A stretch of 64,000 bases of DNA from an uncultured Halomonas sp. (GCF_947500835.1 NZ_CANMTQ010000004.1:124001-188000); one strand, 5' to 3'; shown: positions 7,793 through 16,555, numbered from the stretch's first letter. The notes: generated by a model from the sequence alone, not told the origin. Made by a program: numbers and translations.

Positions 7793-8749
7793 ATGACCTA
7801 TCGTACAAAAGTTCTTCCCCAGGCTTCCGGCAAGTTGTTCCTGACCGATGGCGGCCTCGAAACCGACATTATCTTCAATCACGGCGTCGAGATTCGCGAG
7901 TTCGCGGCGCATACCTTGCTAACCAGTGCTCAGGGGCGCCATGCCTTGGCTCGTTATTTTCGCGGCTTTCTGGCGATCGCCCGAGGGCGCAAGACCGGTT
8001 TTATCCTCGACGCCCCGACCTGGAAGGCCCACAGCCACTGGGCGCAGGACCTGGGCGCCACGGAAACCGAGCTGCGCACAGCGAACCTTGAAGCCGTGAA
8101 CTTTATCGCAACGCTGCGAGATGAATTTGCCGGCAACGAGGGGCCTATCGTGCTCAATGCCGTCATCGGCCCAAAAGGCGACGCCTATGCGCCGGAGACA
8201 GCAATAACCGAAATTGAGGCGGAGGAGTATCACGCCCAGCAGATTCGTTGGCTGGCCGAAACCGAGATAGAGATGATCTCGGCGCTCACCTTTACCCAGG
8301 CTCCGGAAGCCACCGGTTTCGTCAAGGCGGCGGACAAGGCCGGCCTGCCCGTCGTCGTCTCCTTCACCGTGGAGACTGATGGTCGACTGCCCAGCGGTCA
8401 GCCTCTGGGCGAGGCTATTCGAGAGGTGGACGCAGCGACTCGGGGAGCAGCAGCCTACTTCATGGTCAACTGCGCCCATCCGGAGCATTTTCTCGACGTT
8501 CTTACCGACTACGAATGGACGCGCCGCATCCAAGGGCTACGGTGCAACGCCTCGCGCTGCAGCCACGCGGAGCTGGATGCCGCGGAGGAACTCGATGCGG
8601 GCAACCCCCGGGAGCTGGCCTCTCTCTATCGCGCGCTGGTCGCCAGGATGCCTTGGGTCAATGTACTCGGTGGCTGCTGCGGCACGGATCTGCGCCATGT
8701 CAGCACCATCGCCGCGGCTTTCACCGCCGGCGACGTCATGGCGAGCTAA
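7793..8749 (+). CDS. Homocysteine S-methyltransferase family protein (MmuM-like)
   Basis: A 318-residue zinc-dependent methyltransferase of the MmuM/BHMT family, which moves a methyl group from a donor such as S-methylmethionine to homocysteine. It has the N-terminal LTDGGLETDI motif (family DGG/DGA), a zinc Cys in MVNCAHPEH and the paired cysteines in LGGCCGTD. AGAGGT lies upstream of the ATG. The promoter region carries the triple-heptamer site. It probably forms an operon with the secreted TPR gene 57 bases downstream. The true substrate may differ, since nothing else here points to methionine metabolism. Confidence 0.88.
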   Translation: MTYRTKVLPQASGKLFLTDGGLETDIIFNHGVEIREFAAHTLLTSAQGRHALARYFRGFLAIARGRKTGFILDAPTWKAHSHWAQDLGATETELRTANLEAVNFIATLRDEFAGNEGPIVLNAVIGPKGDAYAPETAITEIEAEEYHAQQIRWLAETEIEMISALTFTQAPEATGFVKAADKAGLPVVVSFTVETDGRLPSGQPLGEAIREVDAATRGAAAYFMVNCAHPEHFLDVLTDYEWTRRIQGLRCNASRCSHAELDAAEELDAGNPRELASLYRALVARMPWVNVLGGCCGTDLRHVSTIAAAFTAGDVMAS

Positions 8750-8806
8750 TCCAGCCAACAGCCTGAGCCAGGCCAACAACGCCCACCCGACGACAGGAGA
8801 CTTATC

Positions 8807-10525
8807 ATGAAAACCAAGACATTTACCCTGGCTTCCGCAGCGATTCTCGCCGCCTCGATCAGTAGCGCTTCCTTCGCCCACGATGACGCGCGCAAGACGG
8901 AACTGTTCAAGCCCGGGGTCGGCTTCGCCGGCGAGCGTGCCGAACCGACGGCGAATCCCGCCGCTCGGGTGCCGCTGTACGAAGGGCTTGGTGCGCGCAG
9001 CTACGAAATCACCACCCGAAACCCACGGGCCCAGGCGTATTTCGATCAAGGCTTGAAACTCGCCTGGGGGTTCAACCACGCCGAAGCGCGGCGCGCCTTC
9101 CGCGAGGCCCAGCGGCTCGACCCGGGCTGCGCCATGTGCTTCTGGGGAGAGGCCTTCGTACTCGGCGCCAACATCAACGACGCTATGCACGATGAGGCCA
9201 TCGCTCCGGCTTTCGAAGCGATCACCCAGGCACTGGCACTGAAGGACGAAGCGACTCCCAAGGAGCAAGCGCTGATCGAGGTCTTGGCCAAGCGCTACGC
9301 TGAGGACTCAAACACGGATCGCGCTGCGCTGGATCAGGCCTGGGCGGACGCCATCCGGACGGTCGCCCAGCGCTATCCTGGGGATGCGGATATCCAGGTG
9401 CTCTACGCGGACGCGCTGATGAATCTTCAGCCCTGGGATTACTGGGAGGCGGACGGCGTCACGCCTAAAGGATATGCGGCGGATATCGTCGCCACCCTGG
9501 AGCGTGCGCTTGTCACCGCGCCAGGCCATCCTGCCGCAGCGCACCTCTATATCCACGCCGTGGAGGCCTCTGCAACCCCGGAACGTGCGGAGCTCCATAC
9601 GGATACCTTGCGCGGTGCCATGCCGGGAGCTGGCCACCTGACGCACATGCCGGCGCATATCTATAGCCGGGTCGGCCGCTACAAGGATTCGCTGGCGGTC
9701 AACCGGGACGCCATCGCCGCAGACGAGCGGATGCTGGAGGCGATGGGTGATGCCGCCAGCCCGCTCTACCGCTTCGGCTATTATCCGCACAACGTGCACT
9801 TTCTGATGGTGGCGGCCCAGCTGTCCGGGGCCAAGGAAGACGTGCTGGCATCCGCCGAGAAGCTCGACACCATCACCTCGGATAAGGTTTCCGCGGAGCT
9901 CGGCTGGGTGCAGGCGATCAAGACCGCGCCCTATTCCGCCCACGCCCAGTTCGCGGAACCGGAAGCTATCCTGGCCCTGGCGGCTCCCAGCGACCAGTTC
10001 CCCTTCGTCAAGGGCTATTGGCACTACGCCCGCGGTGTGGCGCTCGCCCGGCTAGGCCGGATCGATGAGGCATTGGCGGAAGCGAGGGAGCTGAACGAGC
10101 TTTACACCAACGCCGATCTGGACGGATTAGAGGCTCAATACGTCCCGGCACGTACCCTGCTCGAGATCGCCAAGCACATCGTCGAAGCGCGGGTCGAACA
10201 GGCTCGGCGAGACTATTCGGCTGCCGAACACCATCTACAGGAAGCGATCGCCTTGGAAGATACGATTGCCTATATGGAGCCGCCCTACTGGTACTACCCG
10301 GTTCGTCAGACCCTCGCCGCGGTGCAGCTTCAGGACGGTCGTACCCAGGAAGCGATCACAACCTTCCAGCAGGCGCTGAAGAAACAGCCGAAAAACGGTT
10401 GGGCGCTTTGGGGATTGCTGCAGGCACAGCAACAGGCTGGCGACACTGCATCCGAGCAGACCGAACGGGAGTTTCGTCGGGTATGGCTCGGCGACAATGC
10501 TCTATTAGCGCTTGATCGGCTGTGA
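8807..10525 (+). CDS. Secreted TPR-repeat protein
   Basis: Protein of 572 residues with a signal peptide (about residues 1-24, ending SSASFA-HDD) and alpha-helical TPR-like repeats through much of its length (for example YFDQGLKLAWGFNHAEARRAF and AITTFQQALKKQPKNGWAL). It has a CAMC motif near residue 110 and conserved His-rich patches GHLTHMPAHIYSRVGRY and YYPHNVHFL, which look like a metal or ligand site rather than plain scaffold. AGGAG precedes the ATG. It is likely co-transcribed with the methyltransferase. The family is widespread in proteobacteria and has no established function that I know. Confidence 0.85.
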   Translation: MKTKTFTLASAAILAASISSASFAHDDARKTELFKPGVGFAGERAEPTANPAARVPLYEGLGARSYEITTRNPRAQAYFDQGLKLAWGFNHAEARRAFREAQRLDPGCAMCFWGEAFVLGANINDAMHDEAIAPAFEAITQALALKDEATPKEQALIEVLAKRYAEDSNTDRAALDQAWADAIRTVAQRYPGDADIQVLYADALMNLQPWDYWEADGVTPKGYAADIVATLERALVTAPGHPAAAHLYIHAVEASATPERAELHTDTLRGAMPGAGHLTHMPAHIYSRVGRYKDSLAVNRDAIAADERMLEAMGDAASPLYRFGYYPHNVHFLMVAAQLSGAKEDVLASAEKLDTITSDKVSAELGWVQAIKTAPYSAHAQFAEPEAILALAAPSDQFPFVKGYWHYARGVALARLGRIDEALAEARELNELYTNADLDGLEAQYVPARTLLEIAKHIVEARVEQARRDYSAAEHHLQEAIALEDTIAYMEPPYWYYPVRQTLAAVQLQDGRTQEAITTFQQALKKQPKNGWALWGLLQAQQQAGDTASEQTEREFRRVWLGDNALLALDRL

Positions 10526-10639
10526 TCGTGGTACATGGCCGAAATACCTAAGTGCTGGGGCTGAACAGCGAGAACAAGCCTCAAGACTAACGATCTTCCT
10601 GGATGTCAGCCTTTATGGAAGAGGGTTAGTGATGGACTT

Positions 10640-10663
10640 CCCGCCCGAGAGGGCGGGTTTTTT
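10640..10663 (+). terminator. Rho-independent terminator after the TPR gene
   Basis: Stem CCCGCCC (10640-10646), loop GAGA, stem GGGCGGG (10651-10657), then TTTTTT. It lies 115 bases past the TPR stop codon and closes the methyltransferase-TPR transcript. Confidence 0.85.
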
Positions 10664-10800
10664 GTTGATTGCAGGCACGGAGTGGTCCCTTGGGCACAGC
10701 ACGGCATTGTTCTGCACCCAATGGATCTCTGTCGCGGCCATGAGGAAACGTCAACAGGCCCTAGGATTGGCATACTTTTTTCAATGAAACTCTGACGAAA

Positions 10801-10846
10801 TTCCACGCCAGTTACCACGCTGCTTCCAACGCTCGCCATCTATATT
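10801..10846 (+). promoter_or_regulatory. Second triple heptamer repeat (12-bp pitch) plus -10 element
   Basis: TTCCACG (10801-10807), TACCACG (10813-10819) and TCCAACG (10825-10831) sit at 12-bp steps. Nine bases later is TATATT (10841-10846), a good -10. Pitch, copy number and spacing to the -10 are the same as at 7697-7742, although the flanks differ. The first downstream gene is the small membrane protein at 10982. The rest of 10526-10981 holds only the terminator and no supported gene. Confidence 0.55.
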
Positions 10847-10981
10847 CGCAATCGGGTTCATTCCCACGACAATCCGGCCCGACAGGATTCGTGATGTCTG
10901 GCTTTTGTAAAAAACACCTCAAGCAACCCTTGCCGCGTCGGCAGTACCGACGCCAAGCCTTGACGAGATTAGTGAAACCCA

Positions 10982-11215
10982 ATGGAAGCCTTGATCTACG
11001 TTGCCAACGCCTTGAACCTGTTGTCGTATCTGATGCGAGACATCCTGCATCTAAGAATACTCATGATAAAAGCGATGGTCTGTCTGATGCCCTACTATCT
11101 CAGCCGGCCCGAGCCGCTGATGGAGGTCGTTTACTGGAACCTGCTCTTTATCGTCATGAACCTTGTGCTGATCGGACGCATCTTGCGTCAGCGGCGTCGA
11201 GAAATTGAGGAGTGA
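10982..11215 (+). CDS. Small three-helix membrane protein (Popeye-like N-terminal segment)
   Basis: A 77-residue protein that is nearly all hydrophobic helices (about residues 4-18, 27-41 and 48-68), ending in a basic tail RQRRREIEE. The pattern YLMRDILHLRIL, MPYYLSRPEPL, YWNLLFIVMNLVLIGRIL resembles the membrane part of Popeye-domain / membrane cyclic-nucleotide-binding proteins, but no binding domain follows the stop. It could be a free-standing version or a truncated one. The ribosome site is weak. It lies downstream of the second triple-heptamer promoter, hence probably in the regulon of the BTAD-hydrolase protein. Confidence 0.6.
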   Translation: MEALIYVANALNLLSYLMRDILHLRILMIKAMVCLMPYYLSRPEPLMEVVYWNLLFIVMNLVLIGRILRQRRREIEE

Positions 11216-11268
11216 AAGTCATATATCTATACTCCGAGAGAATTTTTCTGGCGTTAACGGACGGGTAT

Positions 11269-12072
11269 CTAACCCAGCACTTCGACCGGCATGCCCACCT
11301 CCAGCTCCCCACCGGTCAGCACCACAAGATTCTGGCCGAATTCAATCTGCCCGGTCAGGCCACGTCGATATCCCGCTAGAGTCCGCAGGGGTTCCCGTTG
11401 ATCGATGAAGGTGCCGGTGCCTGGGTCGACGGTGACCATGGCGCAGCGGGTACAGGGTTTGCGCACCGCGAGTTCCGTCTCACCGATGCGCAGCAGGTGC
11501 CATTTGTCTTCGGTAAAGGGCAAGCCGCCGGAGACCACCAGGTTGGGACGAAACTGGGCCATGACGTGATCGCCTGGGGCACGCTCGTTGAGATCCTCAA
11601 GAGAAGCCTCACCGATCAACATTAAAGGGAAACCATCGGCGAAACTGAGCCGTTTGCCGATGGCCTGACGATAGCGCGGCGACCTCTCCCCCAACCATAG
11701 AAAACGCGACGGTTCGCCGATGGCCTGCTCGCACCAGCGATCGGCGTCCGGCGTGGTGGTCAATGCCCGAAAACTGTCGTTCCATACCTGGGTCGCGAAG
11801 GGCTCTTTTTCGAAGGCGTCGAACTCGAGCGCCAGAGGCTCGAGGGTTGGATGGTGCAACACGATCCTTTTATCGTTCAGCTCTGCGCGGATGGTCACCA
11901 GCTGCGGATGAGAGCGGGCGGTGAGAAAGACGCCGTCGGGTCTTGCCAGCATGAAGCGCCGATCCCCTGCAATGCCTTCTTCGCCCAGGACGGCACACTC
12001 CAGCGACTCACCAGCAGTGGATTTGATCGGGTAGCGGTAGAGGGCTGACAGCTGCAAGGTATCGGAAGACAT
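11269..12072 (-). CDS. MOSC-domain protein (YcbX-like, without ferredoxin domain)
   Basis: A 267-residue protein with an N-terminal MOSC beta-barrel (LSALYRYPIKSTAGESL; GDRRFMLARPDG) and a C-terminal MOSC domain whose cysteines in RKPCTRCAMVTVDPGTG include the likely molybdenum-cofactor ligand. E. coli YcbX, which reduces N-hydroxylated bases, is about 100 residues longer and carries a 2Fe-2S domain that is missing here, so electrons would have to come from another protein. In E. coli ycbX also lies near pyrD and rlmL, in line with the local gene order. Confidence 0.87.
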   Translation of the reverse strand: MSSDTLQLSALYRYPIKSTAGESLECAVLGEEGIAGDRRFMLARPDGVFLTARSHPQLVTIRAELNDKRIVLHHPTLEPLALEFDAFEKEPFATQVWNDSFRALTTTPDADRWCEQAIGEPSRFLWLGERSPRYRQAIGKRLSFADGFPLMLIGEASLEDLNERAPGDHVMAQFRPNLVVSGGLPFTEDKWHLLRIGETELAVRKPCTRCAMVTVDPGTGTFIDQREPLRTLAGYRRGLTGQIEFGQNLVVLTGGELEVGMPVEVLG

Positions 12073-12121
12073 TGGTCGTTTCTCTGGTCATGGCCGCATC
12101 TTTCAGGATGACAACACGCTG

Positions 12122-13273
12122 TCACTTGCCGGCAGGTTTGGGCTTGAAGCCAAAGCCTTCGATGACGTCGCGCAGCTCGCCACTGTTCTTCTTCAACTCC
12201 ACCCTAAGAGTCGAAAATTCCCGGCGCACCGGGTATTCGGCGCGGTAACGGTCAAAGGCCTGGGTCAGGCCCAGTCGCCGGCGATAGCGATCGAAGCCGT
12301 GCATGTCGCGTCGCACGTCGTAACAGGCTCGCACGCACAGCGACAGTGCATCCATAGGCGGCGCCGATCCCGATAGCACTATCTTGCGCAGCCAGTTGTC
12401 AGGTTTGATCTGGCCGAGCTTACGCCGGGCAGGCAAGCCGAAATAGCGCATCACGGCCTGATAGACCAGTTCGGTACCGCGCATCTTGCCATCCAGGCTA
12501 TAGCCGGCGATGTGGGGCGTGGCGATATCCACCAGATCATAAAGCACCTGATCGATGGCGGGCTCGTTTTTCCACACATCGAGCACGGTACTCAGATCCG
12601 CTCGCTCCTCGAGGCGCTGACGTAGCGCCATGGTATCGATGCAGGTGCCCCGCCCGGTATTGATCAGAAGCGTTCCCGGTTTCAGCGCGGCAATACGCGT
12701 CGCGTCCAGCAGATGCCGGGTGGGATGCTCCCCTTCGTTGGTCAAGGGTGTGTGCAAGCTGATAATGTCGGCGCGCTTGATCAGCGTATCGATATCAAGA
12801 AAGTCGTCGCGATTTTCCTGCTTCGCCCGGGGCGGATCGCAGATCAAGCAGGTGACGTCGAGTTCTTCGAGACGCTGGCGCAAACGATCCCCCACGTTGC
12901 CGGCGCCAACGATGCCCACGGTACGCTCCGCCAGCACGAAGTCCTGCTCTTCCGCCAGCATCAACAGGCTGGAAAGCACGTAATCGACTACGGACTCGGC
13001 ATTGCTCCCCGGAGCGCTGGCAAAGCCGATCTGCTTTTCCCGAAGGTAGTCCAGGTCCACATGGTCGGTGCCAATGGTACAGGTACCCACAAACCGTACG
13101 CTGGAGCCTTCCAATAGCGCGGCGTTGACCTGGGTGATGGAGCGTACCACCAGAATATCCTGATCGCGCACCGCAGCACTGTCGATCTCGCGGCCCGGCA
13201 TACGGGTGATCTCGCCCAGCTCGCCGAAGAACTCCTCCGCCAGGGGCACGTTCTCATCCACTAGTAGGCGCAT
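12122..13273 (-). CDS. pdxB: Erythronate-4-phosphate dehydrogenase
   Basis: Second step of DXP-dependent pyridoxal-phosphate synthesis: oxidation of 4-phosphoerythronate with NAD. The protein has 383 residues (E. coli 378), an N-terminal half-domain starting MRLLVDENVPLAEEFF, a Rossmann loop GIVGAGNVGDR near 120, LINTGRGTCID, and the active-site His segment ATPHIAGYSLDGKMRGTE. The PdxB-specific C-terminal dimerisation domain is present (DALSLCVRACYDVRRD). The gene is transcribed toward the MOSC gene, 49 bases away, and may share its transcript. Confidence 0.96.
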   Translation of the reverse strand: MRLLVDENVPLAEEFFGELGEITRMPGREIDSAAVRDQDILVVRSITQVNAALLEGSSVRFVGTCTIGTDHVDLDYLREKQIGFASAPGSNAESVVDYVLSSLLMLAEEQDFVLAERTVGIVGAGNVGDRLRQRLEELDVTCLICDPPRAKQENRDDFLDIDTLIKRADIISLHTPLTNEGEHPTRHLLDATRIAALKPGTLLINTGRGTCIDTMALRQRLEERADLSTVLDVWKNEPAIDQVLYDLVDIATPHIAGYSLDGKMRGTELVYQAVMRYFGLPARRKLGQIKPDNWLRKIVLSGSAPPMDALSLCVRACYDVRRDMHGFDRYRRRLGLTQAFDRYRAEYPVRREFSTLRVELKKNSGELRDVIEGFGFKPKPAGK

Positions 13274-13383
13274 GGGGGTGTCTTGCTCCTTGTTCGCAGC
13301 CTGAAGGCGGTTACAATATTGCCGTCATCTTAGGACGTGCTTTCAAGCGCCACAAGGATTGAGCCCCTCGCCAAGGAGACCCC

Positions 13384-13662
13384 GTGATTGTCCGCTGGGA
13401 AAGTAATCATGACTACGTGCTCGTGCACGTCCATCAGGATATGTTCGGCGACTGGATATTCAGTCGTGCCTGGGGCCAGATTGGCACCCAGTTCGGCGGG
13501 CTCAAGCACCAGGTGGCGGGCAGCCATGACCAGGCGATGATGTGGCTCGAGGACGTTGCCAACATCCAAGGCGCGCGAGGCTTTCACAAGGTGCTCGAGG
13601 CGAGCGATGAAAGCCCTGAGGGGCGTGATGCGGTCCAACAGCTGTCGCTGCTCGGCATCTAA
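13384..13662 (+). CDS. WGR-domain small protein
   Basis: Protein of 92 residues consisting of one WGR-like domain: DMFGDWIFSRAWGQIGTQFGG carries the Trp-Gly core (WGQ instead of WGR), followed by the helix HDQAMMWLEDVANIQGARGF. WGR domains occur in PARPs and stand alone in bacteria, where they may bind nucleic acid ends; the function here is unknown. The start is GTG at 13384, supported by AAGGAGA five bases upstream. A MITE-like repeat begins immediately after its stop codon. It is divergent from pdxB. Confidence 0.75.
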   Translation: MIVRWESNHDYVLVHVHQDMFGDWIFSRAWGQIGTQFGGLKHQVAGSHDQAMMWLEDVANIQGARGFHKVLEASDESPEGRDAVQQLSLLGI

Positions 13663-13805
13663 GGAAACGCTGAATAAGTGACTGCACGGACGAATCGCTG
13701 CGTTGCGCGGTACTCGAAGACTCGCCTAACCCCATGTTATGTCTCGCCTTCTGTGTGCCGTGCGCCTTGCGCTTCATTCCGTTCGTCTATTTATTCAGCG
13801 CTTCC
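13663..13805. repeat. MITE-like repeat with 15-bp terminal inverted repeats
   Basis: Left end GGAAACGCTGAATAA (13663-13677) and right end TTATTCAGCGCTTCC (13791-13805) are inverted copies with one mismatch and enclose 113 bases. The two inner halves can also pair imperfectly. No reading frame of its own is supported. It begins directly after the WGR stop codon and ends 8 bases before the DUF836 stop. It has the size and shape of a non-autonomous element. Only one clear copy is in the window, so family status depends on finding others in the genome. Confidence 0.6.
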
Positions 13806-13813
13806 TGCCAAGG

Positions 13814-14140
13814 TCAGCCCAAGAAACGCCGACCATTGACCCGCCTTGCGCCTATCGGCCGCTCGGACATGGGCTGCGGTGGCTCATCGACGAACGCAAG
13901 CAGACCCCGGATATCCAGCCAGGCCGCCAGTCGATCAGGCTCCAGGCCACGTTCCAGTTCATCGCCTTGTTCGTCCGCCAGCACCGGTATCCGAGTACCG
14001 TAGCGCTCGATCAAGGCATCGCTATCTGCGATCTCGACTCGTTCGAGCACGATATTTTCGACGCCAATACGGGCAATCTCGGCTTCGAGCTGCTCACACA
14101 GATGACAGCCCAGGGTGGTATAGAGGATCAGGCGCCTCAT
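13814..14140 (-). CDS. Glutaredoxin-like DUF836 protein
   Basis: A 108-residue thioredoxin-fold protein with the redox motif GCHLCEQ at residues 11-17 and the cis-proline loop RYGTRIPVLAD. It matches the DUF836 family of small gammaproteobacterial glutaredoxin-like proteins. Its ATG overlaps the rlmKL stop (ATGA, 14137-14140), so the two are translated together. The last 25 or so residues extend past the usual core, and the MITE-like repeat begins 8 bases beyond the stop. Substrate unknown. Confidence 0.85.
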   Translation of the reverse strand: MRRLILYTTLGCHLCEQLEAEIARIGVENIVLERVEIADSDALIERYGTRIPVLADEQGDELERGLEPDRLAAWLDIRGLLAFVDEPPQPMSERPIGARRVNGRRFLG

Positions 14141-16374
14141 GGGTCCTCGCGATGACGTATCAGGAAACAGTGATGTAGATTGGGGCGGCGCTGGAAGTCC
14201 GGATCGAAGGTTCGAGCCGAGATGTCTTCTACCGCGTAGCGTTCGAGCACGCCATCGTCCAGCTTGAAACGCCGCTGGTTATTGGAGAATACCAGCGTGC
14301 CTCCGGGTGCCAGACGAGCCATGGCCAGATCCAGTAGCCGGCCATGATCGCGCTGGATATCCAGACTCTCCTCCATCTTCTTGGAGTTGGAGAAGGTCGG
14401 CGGGTCGAGAAAGATCAGATCGAACTCGCTGCCGGCGGTTTGCAGCCAATGAAAGCAGTCTTCCCGCACTACTCGGTGGCGGCTGGGATCGATGCGATTG
14501 AGCGCCAGATTGTCCCGGGCCCACTCCAGGTAGGTGTTGGAAAGATCCACGCTCACGCTGTCGCTGGCGCCCCCCTCTTTGCTACCCAGAACGGCCTGCA
14601 CTGTGGCGGTGCCGGTGTAACAGAACAGGTTGAGAAAGCGCTTGCCGGCGGCCATTTCGGCGATCATACGCCGCACCGGGCGATGATCGAGAAAAAGCCC
14701 TGTGTCCAGATAGTCCCGCAGATTGACCCATAGCAGCGCCTTGCCCTCTCGCACCTGGAAACGCTCGCCGCTGCTGTCGCGCTTCTGATACTGGGTCTTG
14801 CCGGTCTGGCGCTCGCGCTGCTTGAGATAAATATGATCAGGCCGCACCTCAAGCACCTGGGGAATCACCCCCAGCGCATCCATCAAACGGCGCTGGGCCT
14901 GGACGACATTGACGGATTTCGGCGGCGCGTACTCCTGCACATGCACTCGGTCGCCATACACATCCACCGCCAGGGCGTACTCCGGCATGTCCGCATCATA
15001 AAGCCGGTAGCAGCTCTCGCCGCTTTTCTTGAGCCATTTCTTGAGCCGCTTGCGGTTCTTTTCCAGACGATTGGCGAACATCTGCGCGCCTTCCGAGTGC
15101 CTGGAGACGAATTCTGGCTTGGAAGTATCTTTATCGTTCTCTTGGGTTTGGGGTTTAAGAGATTCGGACGTACTACTCTCTGGCACCTCGATCACAGGTA
15201 TATCAATCATCAACAGCTTGCAGTCCAGGGCGCCATTCTTGAAGGCGTACTGCTTGCGCGCCCGCAGCCCGGTACGATGGCCAAGCTCCGGGTTGCCGGT
15301 GAACAGGGCCAGTGTCCAGCCAGGGAATTCACGGCGCACCCGTTCGCCCAGGTCCGCATACAGGGGCACCAGCTCCGGCAGCTCGCCAATACGCTCACCA
15401 TAAGGCGGATTGGTGATCATCAATCCCGGCCCAGCGCAATTCTCAGGGCGACTCAGCTGGGCCACGGCACCGCCACGAAAGTCGATCAGCGCGGGAATAC
15501 CGGCGCGCATGGCGTTGCTCTTGGCAGCGGAGAGCGCCTGGGGGCTTTGATCGACGCCATAAAGCGTCGACTTGATGCGTCGCCGCCCGATGCTTGCCCT
15601 GGCCTCTGCTTCGCGCTTGAGCTCCCGCCATAGCGACTCATCGTGCCCCGCCCAGCCAAGCAGACCAAAGCGTTCTCGATTGAGATTGGGCGCGATATCC
15701 GCCGCCATCAACCCGGCTTCGATGACCAGGGTGCCGGAACCGCACAGCGGATCGATGAGCGGTTCGCCGCGCTTGGCTCGGGCCGGCCAATCCGCCCGTA
15801 CCAGCAGCGCCGCGGCCAGATTCTCCTTGAGGGGCGCATGGCCGGGATCGCGGCGATAGCCGCGCTGGTGCAGGCTGGTACCGGCCAGATCGACCCCCAG
15901 GGTCAGTCGGCCACGATGCAGATGCACGAACAGGCGAAGATCCGGCTGACGAAGCTCTACCTGTGGACGCTCCTGACCGGCATCGCGTAGCGCATCCACC
16001 ACCCCGTCCTTGACCGTCTGAGCGCCAAACCGGGTATGGCGAATGTGCTCGGACTGACCGTGGAAATCCACCGCCAGGGTCGCACCTGGCGCCAGATGCC
16101 GGGTCCAGTCGATACGCTTCGCTACTTCCTGAAGAGCTGCCGGACGCTCGATGCCCTCCTCTTGTGCAAGACACAGCACGATGCGGTTGGCCAACCGCGA
16201 CCATAGGCAGGCGCGATAGGCCGCCTCGAGGCTGCCCTGGAAATAAATCCCGGCTACGGTGCTTTTGCTCGCCTGCCCGCCCAAATTCGCAATTTCAGCG
16301 GCGAGCAGTTCTTCATTACCTTTGGGGCAGGTCGCGAAAAAGGTCATGGTGACATTTTCTTGATGCTCAGACAT
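14137..16374 (-). CDS. rlmL: Bifunctional 23S rRNA methyltransferase RlmKL
   Basis: Two fused SAM-dependent methyltransferases of 745 residues (E. coli 702). Residues 1-160 hold a THUMP domain. The RlmL half (m2G2445) has MITNPPYGER near 320, and the RlmK half (m7G2069) has IFLDPPTFSNSKK near 655 with SAM loop FLNLFCYTGTATV. A Ser/Thr/Glu-rich linker around 395-430 separates the halves and accounts for the extra length. The stop overlaps the DUF836 start. It is divergent from rmf, the arrangement seen in Pseudomonas. Confidence 0.96.
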   Translation of the reverse strand: MSEHQENVTMTFFATCPKGNEELLAAEIANLGGQASKSTVAGIYFQGSLEAAYRACLWSRLANRIVLCLAQEEGIERPAALQEVAKRIDWTRHLAPGATLAVDFHGQSEHIRHTRFGAQTVKDGVVDALRDAGQERPQVELRQPDLRLFVHLHRGRLTLGVDLAGTSLHQRGYRRDPGHAPLKENLAAALLVRADWPARAKRGEPLIDPLCGSGTLVIEAGLMAADIAPNLNRERFGLLGWAGHDESLWRELKREAEARASIGRRRIKSTLYGVDQSPQALSAAKSNAMRAGIPALIDFRGGAVAQLSRPENCAGPGLMITNPPYGERIGELPELVPLYADLGERVRREFPGWTLALFTGNPELGHRTGLRARKQYAFKNGALDCKLLMIDIPVIEVPESSTSESLKPQTQENDKDTSKPEFVSRHSEGAQMFANRLEKNRKRLKKWLKKSGESCYRLYDADMPEYALAVDVYGDRVHVQEYAPPKSVNVVQAQRRLMDALGVIPQVLEVRPDHIYLKQRERQTGKTQYQKRDSSGERFQVREGKALLWVNLRDYLDTGLFLDHRPVRRMIAEMAAGKRFLNLFCYTGTATVQAVLGSKEGGASDSVSVDLSNTYLEWARDNLALNRIDPSRHRVVREDCFHWLQTAGSEFDLIFLDPPTFSNSKKMEESLDIQRDHGRLLDLAMARLAPGGTLVFSNNQRRFKLDDGVLERYAVEDISARTFDPDFQRRPNLHHCFLIRHREDP

Positions 16375-16444
16375 GGCGTATGAATCCCGGCATGATGCGC
16401 TTTAATCCTATTTTCTCTTGCCTGTAACGTATGTGTAACAAATC

Positions 16445-16555
16445 TTGACTCGACAATCCTAAGCAAACTAGTCTAAACATTAAGTCTAGTAGCTACTAAA
16501 AAACGCATGCGTTTCTTGTCCGGACTCGGGAATGATGCAGGGAATTTTCCCTGTA
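16445..16555 (+). promoter_or_regulatory. rmf upstream region: weak promoter and two dyads in the leader
   Basis: TTGACT (16445-16450) and TAGTCT (16469-16474, 18-base spacer) are a possible sigma-70 promoter. Downstream lie a perfect palindrome AAACGCATGCGTTT (16501-16514) and a second dyad around CAGGGAATTTTCCCTG (16538-16553) that extends to about ten pairs in RNA. A leader of some 130 bases with two hairpins before the short rmf gene suggests control of mRNA stability or translation. None of this is proven. Confidence 0.4.

Noticed and set aside
10891..11208. Open frame of 105 codons overlapping the small membrane protein
   Set aside because: Arg/Pro/His-rich without structure; the overlapping hydrophobic frame has family resemblance.
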